From NCBI RefSeq assembly GCF_002752655.1, contig NZ_CP023737.1, forward strand, positions 2,504,001 to 2,568,000: a stretch of DNA of 64,000 nucleotides, read 5' to 3'. The translations under genes were made by a program, and so were the position numbers. Of this stretch, positions 52,471-62,549 are shown in pieces. Position 1 is the stretch's first letter. The number at the start of each line of letters is the position of its first letter. Source of the DNA: Methylosinus trichosporium OB3b. GTDB lineage: Bacteria > Pseudomonadota > Alphaproteobacteria > Rhizobiales > Beijerinckiaceae. Below the pieces are notes generated by a model, which saw only the letters and a list, made by a program, of their open reading frames with translations, had not been told where the DNA came from and did not search any database.

Positions 52471-54083
52471 CGCCGATCTCGTCTCTCGTCCGGATAGGGG
52501 GGAAGCGTCAGAATGCGGGCGTCGTCGATCGCTCCGCCGACCGTGAAGTGATAGACGTCCTGGAACGTGGTCTCTTCGGGCGAGAGCCCGAGGAGCTCAT
52601 GCACCTCGTCGTCGAAGAAGCAGCCGATGCCGGTGCCCGCGAAGCCGCTGGCCGTCGCCCAGAGATAGAAGGCCTGGCCGATGAGGCCGGCCTCGAAATG
52701 CAGGCGCCGATAGGCGAAGGGCCCGTCCTCGCCGAGCGCCTGGTCGAAATCGGCGATCATCGCGAGGCTGAAGCAGCCTTTGCCGGAGATCGGCTGCAGG
52801 CAGGCCAGCTTGGTCGCCGCCTTCTCCGCCGCGCCGGAATAGAGCCGATAGAGCGGCAGGCCGGCGAGGTCGACGAGCGACCATTCGAATTCCTTGCGGC
52901 AGGCGGCGCGCAGCCGCGCCGCGATATCGCTGTCGCGTTGCAGCGCGTAGATGCCCGGCTCGACGCCATCGACGCGATGCACGAACACAATGAGCGTCAG
53001 CGAGGTCGGCCAGGGGAAGGCGGAGAGAAGATTGGTCTCGCTCGGCAGCGTCGCCGCGAGCATTGCGGCGAAAATCTCCGCCGGCATCGACGTCTCGCCA
53101 TCCATGCGCTGCGCGCTGCGCCGTTTGCGCACCGCGCGGCCGATGGAGACGCCCTCGATCGCCGGCGCCGGCGATTGCGCGCGCGCCGGAACCGGCTTGC
53201 CCGCCTGCCGCGGCTTGCGGCAGAACTGCCCGGCGAGATCGATCACCGGCCAGCCGTCATGATCCTCGCTCAGCCGGTTCGCCTGTCCGTGAAAGGCGCG
53301 CGGCGCGTCGATGAGCGCAAAGAGATCGAGCGCCGGCGCCGCGGGCGCGGCCTCGGTCGAGATCCACATCACGAGATCGGGATGCTCCGGCTCGCGCCGA
53401 TGCGCGGCGTCCTCGCGATCGAGGCCGATGAGAGCCGCGATCTCGGCGTCCGACGGCTCGGTGAGCGCACTCGCCCGCCAGCCGAGCGCGAAGGCCGCCT
53501 GCGCCACGGCGCCGATCGCATGGCCGGCGTCGAGCTGGCAATAGCGATAGGCGCGTTCGCCATATTTCCAGGCCTCGCGCCAGGCGATGGAGGAGAGCGC
53601 CAGCAGAAAGCCGCCGCGCGGCAACACGCGCGCCGCGCCATAGGCGGCGCGCTCCTCGAGCGCATGCTCGGCCGGGGCGTAATGATAGACACCCGCCGTC
53701 TCGCTCACTTCCGCCAAGGAGTCGAGCAGCACATAGCATTCTGTCGGGTGGAGATTGCCGGAGGAGGGATTGTTGCGCAGCGCCCAGGTCGAGTTCTCAT
53801 AGCTCTTCCAGGCGCTGAGGCCGAAAGCGAGCTCGAGGAAGAGGCCGAGCGCCGCCGCATCGACGGGCGCCGCGGCGGCTGCAGGACCCGGGAAGGCCGC
53901 CGTCTCCTTATGGTCGAGCAGCGGCAGAGGGATGAGCCGCGCCCCGGCGAAACGGCGGAACGGATTGGGCTGCGATGCCCAGTCCAGAAAGCCCGGCCCC
54001 ATCGCATAGCGATTGGGCGCGTGCTTGGTGCGGCGGTGATAGCCGCGGATATCTTCCGGAATTGCGTCGCGATCGAAGCTCAC
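52467..54083 (-). CDS. tandem SagB/nitroreductase-family oxidoreductase
   Basis: A 538-aa FMN-dependent oxidoreductase with two nitroreductase-like halves. The first (about 70-235) has NNPSSGNLHPTECYVLLD, the FMN-binding signature of SagB, and YRYCQLDAGHAIGAVAQAA. The second (about 310-520) has RRSAQRMDG and FEAGLIGQAFYLWATASG, then GIGCFFDDEVHELLGL. SagB-type enzymes oxidise azolines in RiPP biosynthesis, but no cyclodehydratase or precursor peptide is visible here. It is the first gene of a coupled pair with the AAA+ ATPase. The role is unknown. Confidence 0.87.
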   Translation of the reverse strand: MSFDRDAIPEDIRGYHRRTKHAPNRYAMGPGFLDWASQPNPFRRFAGARLIPLPLLDHKETAAFPGPAAAAAPVDAAALGLFLELAFGLSAWKSYENSTWALRNNPSSGNLHPTECYVLLDSLAEVSETAGVYHYAPAEHALEERAAYGAARVLPRGGFLLALSSIAWREAWKYGERAYRYCQLDAGHAIGAVAQAAFALGWRASALTEPSDAEIAALIGLDREDAAHRREPEHPDLVMWISTEAAPAAPALDLFALIDAPRAFHGQANRLSEDHDGWPVIDLAGQFCRKPRQAGKPVPARAQSPAPAIEGVSIGRAVRKRRSAQRMDGETSMPAEIFAAMLAATLPSETNLLSAFPWPTSLTLIVFVHRVDGVEPGIYALQRDSDIAARLRAACRKEFEWSLVDLAGLPLYRLYSGAAEKAATKLACLQPISGKGCFSLAMIADFDQALGEDGPFAYRRLHFEAGLIGQAFYLWATASGFAGTGIGCFFDDEVHELLGLSPEETTFQDVYHFTVGGAIDDARILTLPPYPDERRDRR

Positions 54084-54214
54084 GGCCGTCCTCCCCCGCG
54101 ACCGCTCGAGGCCCGGGTATGATTCTTGATTGCCGGCCGCAGCGAATGCGCCATGTTCCGACTCCCTGACATGGCCGAAGGGGATTCAAGGATCATGCCT
54201 GCTTCGCTGCGCCG

Positions 54215-54262
54215 CAATAAAATATGATAATACCTAATTTTCAATATGTTGCTAGACTCACC
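54215..54262 (+). promoter_or_regulatory. AT-rich probable promoter region
   Basis: The run around AATAAAATATGATAATACC and TTTTCAATATGTTGC is strongly AT-rich in GC-rich DNA and lies 40-90 bp before the ATG of the 105-aa gene. It also lies upstream of the divergent SagB-like gene. It probably holds one or both promoters; exact -35/-10 boxes are uncertain. Confidence 0.4.
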
Positions 54263-54303
54263 CGTATCGCTCGGGGAACGGCTCGAGACAAAGAGGACGG
54301 AAA

Positions 54304-54621
54304 ATGTCGCAAATCGTCGAAGTCGCCGCCACCGAGCACCGTGCTTTTGGCGCTTTGGCGACCATCAGCGCCGGCGATCATCCGCCGCGCCGGCTGACCC
54401 GGCAGGAGGCGGGCATCCTCTCCCGCGCGCTGACCGCCGTCGCCGAGGGCGCGAGCGCCGAACGGCAGATTTTCATGAGCCCGATCGCCAGCGATCACGA
54501 ATTCGAAGCCGAGGTGCGCGACGACGGCGTGACGCTGCGGGCCGCCGGCTGCGCCGATATTCTGCTCGACTGGACGCAGACGCGCATCCTCGCCGCCGCT
54601 CTGGCCGAATTCGCGGGGTGA
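54304..54621 (+). CDS. hypothetical protein (105 aa)
   Basis: I do not recognise this protein. It is soluble, 105 aa, with a helical Arg/Ala-rich middle (LTRQEAGILSRALTAVAEGA) and mixed strands (DHEFEAEVRDDGVTLRA, then ADILLDWTQTRI). A good AGAGGACGGAAA site precedes the ATG and an AT-rich promoter-like region is upstream. Codon use is like that of its neighbours. A long hairpin follows it. It could be a small regulatory or accessory protein; no further inference is justified. Confidence 0.65.
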   Translation: MSQIVEVAATEHRAFGALATISAGDHPPRRLTRQEAGILSRALTAVAEGASAERQIFMSPIASDHEFEAEVRDDGVTLRAAGCADILLDWTQTRILAAALAEFAG

Positions 54622-54638
54622 ACTGGCCCGAGTGAAGA

Positions 54639-54697
54639 GCGAGCCCGAAGGCTCGCGGTCCAGGTCCGCCCCTTGGACCGCGAGCCTTCAGGCTCGC
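54639..54697. repeat. 24-bp-stem hairpin between the 105-aa gene and glpK
   Basis: 54639-54662 and 54674-54697 are complementary with a single mismatch (arms begin GCGAGCCCGAAGGCTCGC and end the same way reversed), around an 11-nt loop. It is followed by TTCTTCTC, not a full T run. It may end the upstream transcript in either direction or be a copy of a dispersed palindromic element. Confidence 0.85.
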
Positions 54698-54765
54698 TTC
54701 TTCTCGGGATGACGCAAGGCCTCGGAGCTGCCATCCTGCGCGCCGACCGGGCAGGGAGGCTCGAG

Positions 54766-56247
54766 ATGAGCGGCTATGTCGGCGCGATCGATCAGGGAAC
54801 GACCAGCACGCGCTTCATCATTTTCGATCGGCGTGGCGAGATCGTCGCGCTCGATCAGCGCGAGCACGCCCAAATCTGCCCGCAGCCCGGCTGGGTCGAG
54901 CATGATGCGGCGGAGATCTGGCGCAATGCGCAGGCGACCATCGAGGGCGCGCTCGCAAAAGCGCGTCTCGCGCCGAGCGATCTTTCCTGCGTCGGCCTCA
55001 CCAATCAGCGCGAGACGACGCTGCTGTGGGATCGCCGCAGCGGCGCGCCGCTCGCCAACGCCATCGTCTGGATGGATGCGCGCACCGAAGCGCTCGTCGC
55101 GCGTTATTCGGCCGAGGGCGGCAAGGATCGCTTGCGCGCGAAGACCGGCCTTCCGCTCTCCACTTATTTCTCCAGCCTGAAGCTCGTGTGGCTGCTCGAA
55201 GCTCTTCCCGGCGCGCGCGAGCGCGCGGAGGCGGGCGAGATTTTGTTCGGCACGATGGACTCGTGGATCGCCTTCAATCTCACCGGGCTCCATTTCACCG
55301 ATGCGACCAACGCCGCGCGCACGCAGCTGATGAATCTCGAAACGCTGCAATGGGACGAGGAGCTGTTGCGACTGTTCGCCATTCCGCGCGCCTTGCTTCC
55401 CGAGATTCGGTCATCGAGCGAAATCTACGGCGCCTGTCGCGGCGCGCTCGCGGGGGTTCCGCTCGCCGCCGCGCTCGGCGATCAACATGCGGCGCTGATC
55501 GGCGAGGCCTGCTTCGCGCCGGGCGACGCCAAGAACACTTATGGCACCGGCTGCTTTCTGCTGATGAATGTCGGCGAGACGCCGCGCGCCTCGACCAAGG
55601 GCCTGCTGTCGACGCTCGCCTATAAGCTCGGCGAGGCGAAGCCTGTTTACGCGCTCGAAGGCTCGGTCGCCATCGCCGGCGCGCTCACGCAATGGCTGCG
55701 CGACAATCTCGGGATCATCTCATCGAGCCGCGACATCGAGACGCTCGCGCGCAGCGTTCCCGACAATGGCGATGTCTATTTCGTGCCGGCCTTCTCGGGA
55801 CTCTATGCGCCCTATTGGCGCGCGGACGCGCGCGGGCTGATCGCCGGGCTCACGCGCTTTTCCACCAAGGCCCATATCGCGCGCGCCGCGCTGGAGGCCG
55901 CGGCCTTTCAGACCTTCGACATTCTGGAGGCCATGGAGGCCGACAGCGGCGTCGCTCTCGCGGAGCTGCGCGTCGACGGCGGCATGTCCGCGAATGCATT
56001 GCTGATGCAGTTCCAGGCCGACATGCTGGGCGCGCCGGTGGTGCGGCCGCATTGCATCGAGACCACCGCGCTCGGCGCCGCATATGCGGCCGGCCTCGCA
56101 ACCGGCGTGTGGAAGGATACGGAAGAAGTCGCCGCAATGTGGCGCGCCGGCCCGCGCTGGCGCCCGCTGATGCCGCGCGAGGAGCGCGACCGCCGCCTCG
56201 CCAAATGGCGCAAGGCGGTGGCGCGCTCCTTCGATTGGAGCGAGTGA
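54766..56247 (+). CDS. glpK: glycerol kinase
   Basis: A 493-aa FGGY kinase making glycerol 3-phosphate. The phosphate loop [16 protein letters not shown] is at the N-terminus, and QNE-type [23 protein letters not shown] and the FGGY signature region [20 protein letters not shown] are all clear. The EIIA-Glc-binding and fructose-bisphosphate loops of E. coli cannot be judged. The start is ATG 54766 behind GGGAGG. No glpD or glpF is nearby; the adjacent porin gene converges on it. Confidence 0.95.
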   Translation: MSGYVGAIDQGTTSTRFIIFDRRGEIVALDQREHAQICPQPGWVEHDAAEIWRNAQATIEGALAKARLAPSDLSCVGLTNQRETTLLWDRRSGAPLANAIVWMDARTEALVARYSAEGGKDRLRAKTGLPLSTYFSSLKLVWLLEALPGARERAEAGEILFGTMDSWIAFNLTGLHFTDATNAARTQLMNLETLQWDEELLRLFAIPRALLPEIRSSSEIYGACRGALAGVPLAAALGDQHAALIGEACFAPGDAKNTYGTGCFLLMNVGETPRASTKGLLSTLAYKLGEAKPVYALEGSVAIAGALTQWLRDNLGIISSSRDIETLARSVPDNGDVYFVPAFSGLYAPYWRADARGLIAGLTRFSTKAHIARAALEAAAFQTFDILEAMEADSGVALAELRVDGGMSANALLMQFQADMLGAPVVRPHCIETTALGAAYAAGLATGVWKDTEEVAAMWRAGPRWRPLMPREERDRRLAKWRKAVARSFDWSE

Positions 56248-56264
56248 ACGTCGGAACGCGCCGT

Positions 56265-57983
56265 TCAGAATCTAGCCGCGAGCGGCGCGCTCGGCGCGGC
56301 CGTACCTTCGAAGGGATAGTAGCGAAAGCTCGTGTAGAACGTGTTCTCGGTTCCTCGCGGCGCGCCGCCGATTCCGGGAAAAGCGTCGCGGATCGTGTAG
56401 GAATATTGCACGCCGGCTTTCACCCTGCCGAAGTCGCCTTCGTAGAAGGTATGCCACACGCCGCCGGTGATCTGCCGAATGTCCTTGGTCTGTCCCGAGC
56501 AGCCGAACAATCCGCCGACGGGCGCGTTCGCCGCGGTTCCGACAGGCAGGAAGGGCAAGGTCGACAGCGCCTCGTTCTCGAGATTGCAGCCGAGATTATT
56601 GTAGAAGGGATTGCCATAGCCCCCGATCACCAATGTATTGCCATATTTCGCAATCTGCGGCTGCTTGCCTGCGAATTCACCGCCGGCGAACACATAGACG
56701 TCGGTGCGAGGCGTCAGATGCGCCGTCACGCCGGCGAGCAGCATGCGTTCGGAGATCGGCAGCGGCGCGCCGGTGACCGACCAGGTGGCGTCGGCGATCT
56801 GGCCCGCGCCATAGCGGCCGACGCCGCGGCCGATCATGCCGGAGAATTGGAAATCGATGAGCTTGGGCACGATCGGAACGACCACGCCGCCGCCGGCGCC
56901 GCCGCCCCACACGCGATGATTGCCCCAATAGGCGCGATCCGCGAACTCGCGCAGCATTCCGAAGCCTTCGACATGCACCGTGCGATCGCCGAGATCGATA
57001 TCGCCGGCGACTTTCGTGATGAGATCGGGAAAGCGATTGAAGGAATAGGCGTTGAGAACGTTGTAGAGACCGCCGTTCGCGGCTTCCCCCAGCAGAAGCG
57101 GCGTCGTTATGAGGGGCAGCGCCGTCGTGCCCGGCACACCGGGCGACAAGACTCCCCAATTCGCGAAGGTCGTCGCCGATCCTTCGGCGGAGAAGCCCAG
57201 CCAGAGCTTCTTGTCGAAATCCGCGACGAAGCGCATCAGCGGCTGCCGCGCCCAGACGAAGCCTGGAATATATTGCGAATCGATCGTCGGCGGCAAAGCC
57301 ACCGTCTCCGGCGTCATGCCTTTCGTGTTCAAGGTGACCAGAGACCATGCCTGGCCGGCGAGGAAATGCGCGCCATAAGCGTCCCAATCGATCTTGGTGA
57401 AGAGCTGCCTCAGGCGCAGGTTGTAGGAGTTGCTCTCATTATGGTTGGCGGTCTGCGCCGCGCCGAGAAAGTCGGTCTCGACATATCCCTTGATATGGGT
57501 GGCGTCATCGATATCGCCGGCGACGCCCAATGCGAGGCGGCTCTGCCGTGCGCTGAAACGGAACTCGGGCGTGCGCGATGTAGCGGAGAACGGAAACGGG
57601 ATATTCTGCCAGGGCGTGTTCACATCGGCGCCGATCCAGCGGTTGCGCCAGACGCTCTCCAACGCGAGGAAGCCGCCGGGCGTGATCGTGAGGCCCCTGA
57701 AGCGAATTCCGGCGGGCCCGATCTTTTCGGCGGCCTCCTTCTCCTCCTTCGCCTTCTGCTTTTCCTGCTTTTCCTTTTTCTTGTCGGCGGCGGACGTCTT
57801 CTGCACCGAGTCCAGCTTGCTCTCCAACTTGCGGAGCCTGTCGGTGAGCGCGTGAATTTCAGCGCGCAGCTCGTCTCGCTCGGCCAGCGCCGGCGCAGCG
57901 AACGTCGGCGTCGGCGCGAATGTCGCGATGATGATCGAGGCGATCACGGACGGCGTCGCCGCGCCGCCGCGGAGCAATTTCAT
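56265..57983 (-). CDS. outer-membrane porin with N-terminal coiled coil
   Basis: A 572-aa outer-membrane protein. The signal peptide ends near TFAAPA. A coiled coil follows (about 33-90: LRAEIHALTDRLRKLESKLD and a Lys/Glu-rich stretch), as in porins tethered to peptidoglycan or forming a periplasmic stalk. The rest has beta-barrel character and ends in Phe (PLAARF), typical for BamA recognition. A large, poorly characterised family with similar layout occurs in methylotrophs and other Rhizobiales. AGAGGA precedes the ATG. Substrate unknown. Confidence 0.82.
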   Translation of the reverse strand: MKLLRGGAATPSVIASIIIATFAPTPTFAAPALAERDELRAEIHALTDRLRKLESKLDSVQKTSAADKKKEKQEKQKAKEEKEAAEKIGPAGIRFRGLTITPGGFLALESVWRNRWIGADVNTPWQNIPFPFSATSRTPEFRFSARQSRLALGVAGDIDDATHIKGYVETDFLGAAQTANHNESNSYNLRLRQLFTKIDWDAYGAHFLAGQAWSLVTLNTKGMTPETVALPPTIDSQYIPGFVWARQPLMRFVADFDKKLWLGFSAEGSATTFANWGVLSPGVPGTTALPLITTPLLLGEAANGGLYNVLNAYSFNRFPDLITKVAGDIDLGDRTVHVEGFGMLREFADRAYWGNHRVWGGGAGGGVVVPIVPKLIDFQFSGMIGRGVGRYGAGQIADATWSVTGAPLPISERMLLAGVTAHLTPRTDVYVFAGGEFAGKQPQIAKYGNTLVIGGYGNPFYNNLGCNLENEALSTLPFLPVGTAANAPVGGLFGCSGQTKDIRQITGGVWHTFYEGDFGRVKAGVQYSYTIRDAFPGIGGAPRGTENTFYTSFRYYPFEGTAAPSAPLAARF

Positions 57984-58543
57984 TCTCGCAATCCTCTTCT
58001 CGCGGCGTTCCCGGAAGCGCGCAGCCGAGGCTGCGAGCCGCGCTCGATGGAGATGGAGCCCGGGACCGGAGTCTGCCCAAAAAACGGTGATGAAATCGCA
58101 GACGCCACGTAACGCAACGCGTCGGCGTCAAAGCGCCGGGAATTGATTCGCGAAGCGTCGACAAGCTAAAAAGGAATTGCGTCCGTTCGACGAAACGTCG
58201 CCACGATGTTGGTCGACCCCGCACGCTGTCGGACAGCTTCGCTTTCGGCTCTAAGCGCAGCTTTCGCCGCAATTTCGCAACTTGGTGATTTGTGACGCGA
58301 ACATGTATATAACGGCGAGCGAACGGTGAAGCAGCCGTCTTTGGGGCGGCCGCGCGCATGGCGGACGAGCCGAGCCACATTTCGGCCGCCGATATTCGCG
58401 AACGTGGCGGCCCGAGGGCGCCGGCCAGATGCGGCGGTCGCCGGACAGTGACGGTAGAGACGCGCCGAAAATGTCGCGGTGGCGTCGCGAAAGCATCACC
58501 GAGCCCGAAGACTTCGAGCGGGCGCAGACAGCAAAGGTTGATT
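57984..58543. other. 560-bp divergent intergenic region between the porin gene and chvI
   Basis: I see no gene. It must hold the promoters for both the porin and the chvI operon. An AT-richer stretch near 58288-58315 (around TTGTGACGCGAACATGTATA) is the best promoter candidate for the rightward operon. ChvI is known to control outer-membrane proteins, so a ChvI site acting on the porin gene here is plausible but not identified. Confidence 0.4.
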
Positions 58544-59242
58544 ATGCCGACCATCGCTCTCGTCGACGACGATCGCAATATTCTCACTTCCGTCTCGATC
58601 GCCTTGGAGGGCGAAGGCTATCGCGTGCAGACCTATACCGACGGCGCCGCTGCGCTCGACGGGCTGCGCGCCAATCCGCCGGATCTCGCCATCTTCGACA
58701 TCAAGATGCCGCGCATGGACGGCATGGAGCTGCTGCGCCGCTTGCGCCAGAAATCCGATCTGCCGGTGATCTTCCTCACCTCCAAGGACGAGGAGATCGA
58801 CGAATTGTTCGGCCTCAAGATGGGCGCCGACGATTTCATTCATAAGCCTTTCTCGCAGCGACTCCTGGTCGAGCGCGTGAAGGCGATCCTGCGCCGCGCC
58901 AATCCGAAGGAGGCGGCGGCGCAGAAGGAATCGGAAGCCAAGGTGCTGGAGCGCGGCGCACTGGTGATGGATCCCGAGCGTCACACCTGCACCTGGCGCG
59001 GCGATCCGGTCGTGCTGACGGTCACGGAGTTCCTGATCCTGCAGGCGCTGGCGCAGCGGCCGGGCGTGGTGAAGAGCCGCAACGCGCTGATGGACGCGGC
59101 CTATGACGATCAGGTCTATGTCGACGACCGCACCATCGACAGCCACATCAAGCGCCTGCGCAAAAAATTCAAGGTCGCCGATTCGGAGTTCGAGATGATC
59201 GAGACTCTCTACGGCGTGGGCTATAGATTCAAGGAAGCATGA
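58544..59242 (+). CDS. chvI: response regulator ChvI
   Basis: A 232-aa OmpR-type regulator. The receiver has D8-D10, phosphoacceptor Asp52 ([12 protein letters not shown]), Thr79 and Lys101. The winged helix (about 140-230) has [17 protein letters not shown] and [17 protein letters not shown]. The sequence is very close to Rhizobiales ChvI/BvrR, which respond to acid or envelope stress with ChvG. The start is ATG 58544; the frame open upstream to 58358 is not coding. Its stop overlaps the chvG ATG. Confidence 0.95.
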   Translation: MPTIALVDDDRNILTSVSIALEGEGYRVQTYTDGAAALDGLRANPPDLAIFDIKMPRMDGMELLRRLRQKSDLPVIFLTSKDEEIDELFGLKMGADDFIHKPFSQRLLVERVKAILRRANPKEAAAQKESEAKVLERGALVMDPERHTCTWRGDPVVLTVTEFLILQALAQRPGVVKSRNALMDAAYDDQVYVDDRTIDSHIKRLRKKFKVADSEFEMIETLYGVGYRFKEA

Positions 59243-61089
59243 CAGCGATTCGGCCATCCATGACCATTGCCGCCGACAACGAGAATGTGGCCGCCGAAGG
59301 CTCGGGGCGCCGCCATCGCGTCGGACGCGCCGCCTGGATCAAGCTGCTGCGCCTGACGCGCGCCGCGCAATCGCGCCTGTCCTCGTCGCTGACGCGCCGC
59401 ATCGTCGTGCTCAATCTGGGCGGCCTCGTGGCGCTGCTCGCCGGCTTTCTCTATCTCAATCAGTTCCGCGAAGGCCTGATCGACGCGCGTGTGCAGAGCC
59501 TGCAGACGCAGGGCGAGATCATCGCCGCGGCGATCGCGGCCTCGGCCACGGTCGACACCGACGCCATCACCATCGATCCGGAGAAGCTGCTGCGTCTCGC
59601 GCCGGGCGAGAGCTACAGCGTCGAGGAAGGCAGCCAGCCGTCGCTGGAGTTCTCGCTCAATCCCGAGCGCATCGGGCCGCTGCTGCGCCGCCTCGTGTCG
59701 CCGACGCGCACACGCGCGCGCATCTATGATCGCGACGGCTATCTCCTGCTCGATTCGCGCTCGGTGAGCGGCCGCTCCAATATTCTGCGCTTCGACCTCG
59801 GCCCCACCGGCGGCGCACAGCCGAATTGGTTCGAGCAATCGCTCGACGCCCTGCGGCGCTGGACGCGCCGCCCCGAGCTGCCGCTCTATGAGGACATCGG
59901 CGCCGGCAATGGCAAAGCCTATCCGGAAGTGGCGAGCGCGCTCGCCGGCGGCGCGCTGTCGGTGGTGCGCGCCAACCTCAAGGGCGAGACCATCATCTCC
60001 GTCGCCGTGCCAGTGCAGCGCTTCCGCTCGGTGCGCGGCGCGCTGCTGCTGTCGACGATGGGCGGCGACATCGACGCCATTCTCGCGCAGGAGCGCTGGG
60101 GCATCATCCGCATCTTCCTCGTCTCCGCCGGCGTCATGCTGCTGCTGTCGCTGCTGTTCGCCGGCGCCATCGCCGAGCCGATGCGTCGTCTCGCCGAGGC
60201 CGCCGAGCGCGTGCGCCGCGGCGTCAAATCCCGGCAGGAGATTCCAGACTTCTCGCAGCGCCAGGACGAGATCGGCCATTTGTCCGGCGCGCTGCGCGAC
60301 ATGACCACGGCGCTCTACAATCGCATCGAGGCGATCGAGCATTTCGCCGCCGATGTGGCGCATGAGCTCAAGAATCCGCTGACCTCTCTGCGCAGCGCGG
60401 TGGAGACTCTGCCGATCGCGCGCGACGACAACGCGCGCGCGCGGCTCTTGACCATCATCAAGCATGACGTCGGCCGGCTCGATCGGCTCATCACCGATAT
60501 TTCCGACGCCTCGCGCCTCGACGCCGAGCTCGCACGCGCCGATATGGCGAGCGTGGATATTTCCGCCGTGCTGAAGACCGTGGTCGGCATGGCGCGCGAG
60601 ATCGACCGCGGCGACGGCGTCGAGGTCACGCTCGACATCCGCCCCCTCGCCGACGCGCGCCGGCGCTGGCGCGTGCTCGGCCATGATTCGCGGCTCGCCC
60701 AGGTGTTCGACAATCTGATCGACAACGCCCGCTCCTTCTCCGCGCCCGGAAACGGCGTCCGCGTGACGTTGCGCGGCGAGCAGGCGATCGGGCCGGGCGG
60801 GCAGATGCTCGACGGTTATGAGATCATCGTCGACGACGACGGGCCGGGCATTCCGGCCGACGCCTTCGAGCGCATCTTCGAGCGCTTTTACACCGACCGG
60901 CCCGAGCAGGGCTTCGGCCAGAACTCCGGCCTCGGCCTGTCGATCTCGCGCCAGATCGTCGAGGCGCACAACGGCCGCATCCGGGCGATGAACCGCACCA
61001 AGGCGGAGCCGGAGGGGACCGATTCGGCGCGGCCCGGCGACGAGACCGTCGGCGCGCGCTTCGTCATCTGGCTGCCGGCGGCGAAATGA
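59239..61089 (+). CDS. chvG: sensor histidine kinase ChvG
   Basis: A 616-aa inner-membrane kinase. Helix 1 ([18 protein letters not shown]) and helix 2 ([19 protein letters not shown]) flank a periplasmic sensing domain of about 230 residues. HAMP follows, then the phospho-His in [20 protein letters not shown] box [12 protein letters not shown], and G boxes DDDGPGIP and [15 protein letters not shown]. In relatives ExoR inhibits it in the periplasm; no exoR is in the window. ATGA overlaps link it to chvI and hprK. Confidence 0.95.
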   Translation: MTAIRPSMTIAADNENVAAEGSGRRHRVGRAAWIKLLRLTRAAQSRLSSSLTRRIVVLNLGGLVALLAGFLYLNQFREGLIDARVQSLQTQGEIIAAAIAASATVDTDAITIDPEKLLRLAPGESYSVEEGSQPSLEFSLNPERIGPLLRRLVSPTRTRARIYDRDGYLLLDSRSVSGRSNILRFDLGPTGGAQPNWFEQSLDALRRWTRRPELPLYEDIGAGNGKAYPEVASALAGGALSVVRANLKGETIISVAVPVQRFRSVRGALLLSTMGGDIDAILAQERWGIIRIFLVSAGVMLLLSLLFAGAIAEPMRRLAEAAERVRRGVKSRQEIPDFSQRQDEIGHLSGALRDMTTALYNRIEAIEHFAADVAHELKNPLTSLRSAVETLPIARDDNARARLLTIIKHDVGRLDRLITDISDASRLDAELARADMASVDISAVLKTVVGMAREIDRGDGVEVTLDIRPLADARRRWRVLGHDSRLAQVFDNLIDNARSFSAPGNGVRVTLRGEQAIGPGGQMLDGYEIIVDDDGPGIPADAFERIFERFYTDRPEQGFGQNSGLGLSISRQIVEAHNGRIRAMNRTKAEPEGTDSARPGDETVGARFVIWLPAAK

Positions 61090-61583
61090 CCGGGCTCGCT
61101 CTCCCTTCCCGCGCCGAGGGCGCCGAGGAGAGCCGGAGGATGATCCACGCCAATGCTCTGCTGGTCGGGACCGCGGGGGTGCTGCTGCGCGGCCCCTCCG
61201 GCAGCGGCAAGAGCGACATGACCCGCGAGCTGATCGCTCTCGCGCAGGGGGCGGGCCTGTTCGCGCGCCTCATCGGCGACGATCGCGTCGAGATCGAGAA
61301 CTGCAACGGCCGCCTTCTGGCGCGGCCCCACCCCGCCATAGCCGGCGCGATCGAGGCGCGCGGCCTCGGCATTCTGCCGGTCGCGCATGAGCCCTGCGGA
61401 GTAATCCGATGTGTGATCGACCTGCGCGGGCGGGGCGAGGACAGGCTCCCGCGCCTGCCCGAACCCGAGCGCGCCTTCGCGAAATTATGCGGCGTCGCCC
61501 TCCCGCGGCTCGCGGCGGACGCCGGCGAAAGCGCGGCGGGGCGCAGGATATTTTCATTTATTCATGATCTTGTAGCATTTTAG
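61086..61583 (+). CDS. hprK: HPr kinase/phosphorylase (short alphaproteobacterial type)
   Basis: A 165-aa HprK with only the catalytic domain. The P-loop GPSGSGKS is at 36-43 and the catalytic acidic pair in LIGDDRVEIE. The C-terminal signature is shorter than in Firmicutes, which also have an N-terminal domain. It phosphorylates a Ser of HPr. It is coupled by ATGA overlap to chvG, as in many Rhizobiales, tying carbon or PTS state to envelope sensing. Confidence 0.9.
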   Translation: MTGLALPSRAEGAEESRRMIHANALLVGTAGVLLRGPSGSGKSDMTRELIALAQGAGLFARLIGDDRVEIENCNGRLLARPHPAIAGAIEARGLGILPVAHEPCGVIRCVIDLRGRGEDRLPRLPEPERAFAKLCGVALPRLAADAGESAAGRRIFSFIHDLVAF

Positions 61584-61778
61584 CATCGGACGGAGGTTTT
61601 CGCTTGCCAATTTCGCCGCATCGCACAAAATGCCCTTCGAGGCGCCGCGAACGTCGGGACGACATTCGCGTTACTAATGTCGGGAGCCGTCATGCCGATC
61701 CTTGCCGATCCTTGCCGGCCCCTTCAGGTTTCGACGTTCTCGTTCTCTCGCGAGACGGTTCATGAGCGGTAGCTGCGA

Positions 61779-62180
61779 ATGATCGGAATGGTCCTGGTGA
61801 CCCATGGGCACCTCGCCACGGAGTTTCGCGCGGCGCTGGAGCATGTGGTCGGTCCGCAAAAACAGCTCGTGTCGATCTCCATCGGCCCCGAGGACGATAT
61901 GGAGCGTCGGCGCCGCGAGATCATCGACGCCATCGCCGAGGCGGACAGCGGCGACGGCGTCGTCGTCTTGACCGACATGTTCGGCGGCACCCCCTCCAAT
62001 CTCGCCATTTCGGTGATGAACGGCGGCAAGGTCGAGGTGCTGGCCGGGGTCAATCTGCCCATGTTGATCAAGCTCGCCTCGGTGCGCGACACGGCGCCGC
62101 TTGAGCAGGCGGTGTTGCAGGCGCAGGACGCCGGGCGTAAATACGTCTACATCGCCAGCCGAGTGCTCAACGCCAAATGA
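61779..62180 (+). CDS. PTS EIIA component, mannose family
   Basis: A 133-aa cytoplasmic EIIA-Man-like protein. The phosphorylated His9 is in VLVTHGHLA. The DMFGGTPSNLA loop and GVNLPMLIKL are family hallmarks. No EIIB or EIIC genes are present, so it is a regulatory phosphoacceptor rather than part of a sugar permease. The stop overlaps the HPr start. The 195-bp gap before it has a short tandem repeat (GCCGATCCTT twice). Confidence 0.92.
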   Translation: MIGMVLVTHGHLATEFRAALEHVVGPQKQLVSISIGPEDDMERRRREIIDAIAEADSGDGVVVLTDMFGGTPSNLAISVMNGGKVEVLAGVNLPMLIKLASVRDTAPLEQAVLQAQDAGRKYVYIASRVLNAK

Positions 62181-62488
62181 CCATCGAGAGTGTATCCGCC
62201 GACGCTTCCGACGCCGCGCGCATCGTCCGGGATCTCGTGATCTGCAACCGCAAGGGGCTGCACGCCCGCGCGACCGCCAAATTCGTCCAGTGCTGCGAGC
62301 GCTACGAGGCCGAGATCACGGTCTCCAAATGCGGGGACACGGTCGGCGGCAGCTCGATCATGGGCATACTGACGCTCGGCGCCGCCAAGGGCGCGACCAT
62401 CACCGTGACCGCCTCCGGCCCGCAGGCGCATGAGGCCATCGAGGCGCTGACGACGCTGGTCGGGAACCGGTTCGGCGAGGACGAGTAA
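62177..62488 (+). CDS. ptsH: HPr phosphocarrier protein
   Basis: A 103-aa HPr. His29 (CNRKGLHARA) is the EI-dependent site. Ser60, followed by IMG (GGSSIMGILTL), is the HprK target equivalent to Ser46. An N-terminal extension of about 14 residues precedes the usual start of the fold. With HprK and EIIA it forms the permease-free regulatory PTS typical of alphaproteobacteria. EI (ptsP or ptsI) must be encoded elsewhere. Confidence 0.94.
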   Translation: MTIESVSADASDAARIVRDLVICNRKGLHARATAKFVQCCERYEAEITVSKCGDTVGGSSIMGILTLGAAKGATITVTASGPQAHEAIEALTTLVGNRFGEDE

Positions 62489-62549
62489 GACTCTCGAAGA
62501 GCGAGTGGGCTCGGATCAGCGTCCGACTCGCCCATCTCGGCAGGACGGC

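Noticed and set aside
47959..52497. A 1512-codon open frame on the plus strand
   Set aside because: It runs antisense through the IS4 transposase, ispG and the AAA+ ATPase, which all have clear motifs, so it cannot be a single real gene across a recent IS.
55692..58112. An 806-codon frame over glpK and the porin
   Set aside because: It is an alternate frame of glpK followed by antisense of the porin, with no protein-like features.
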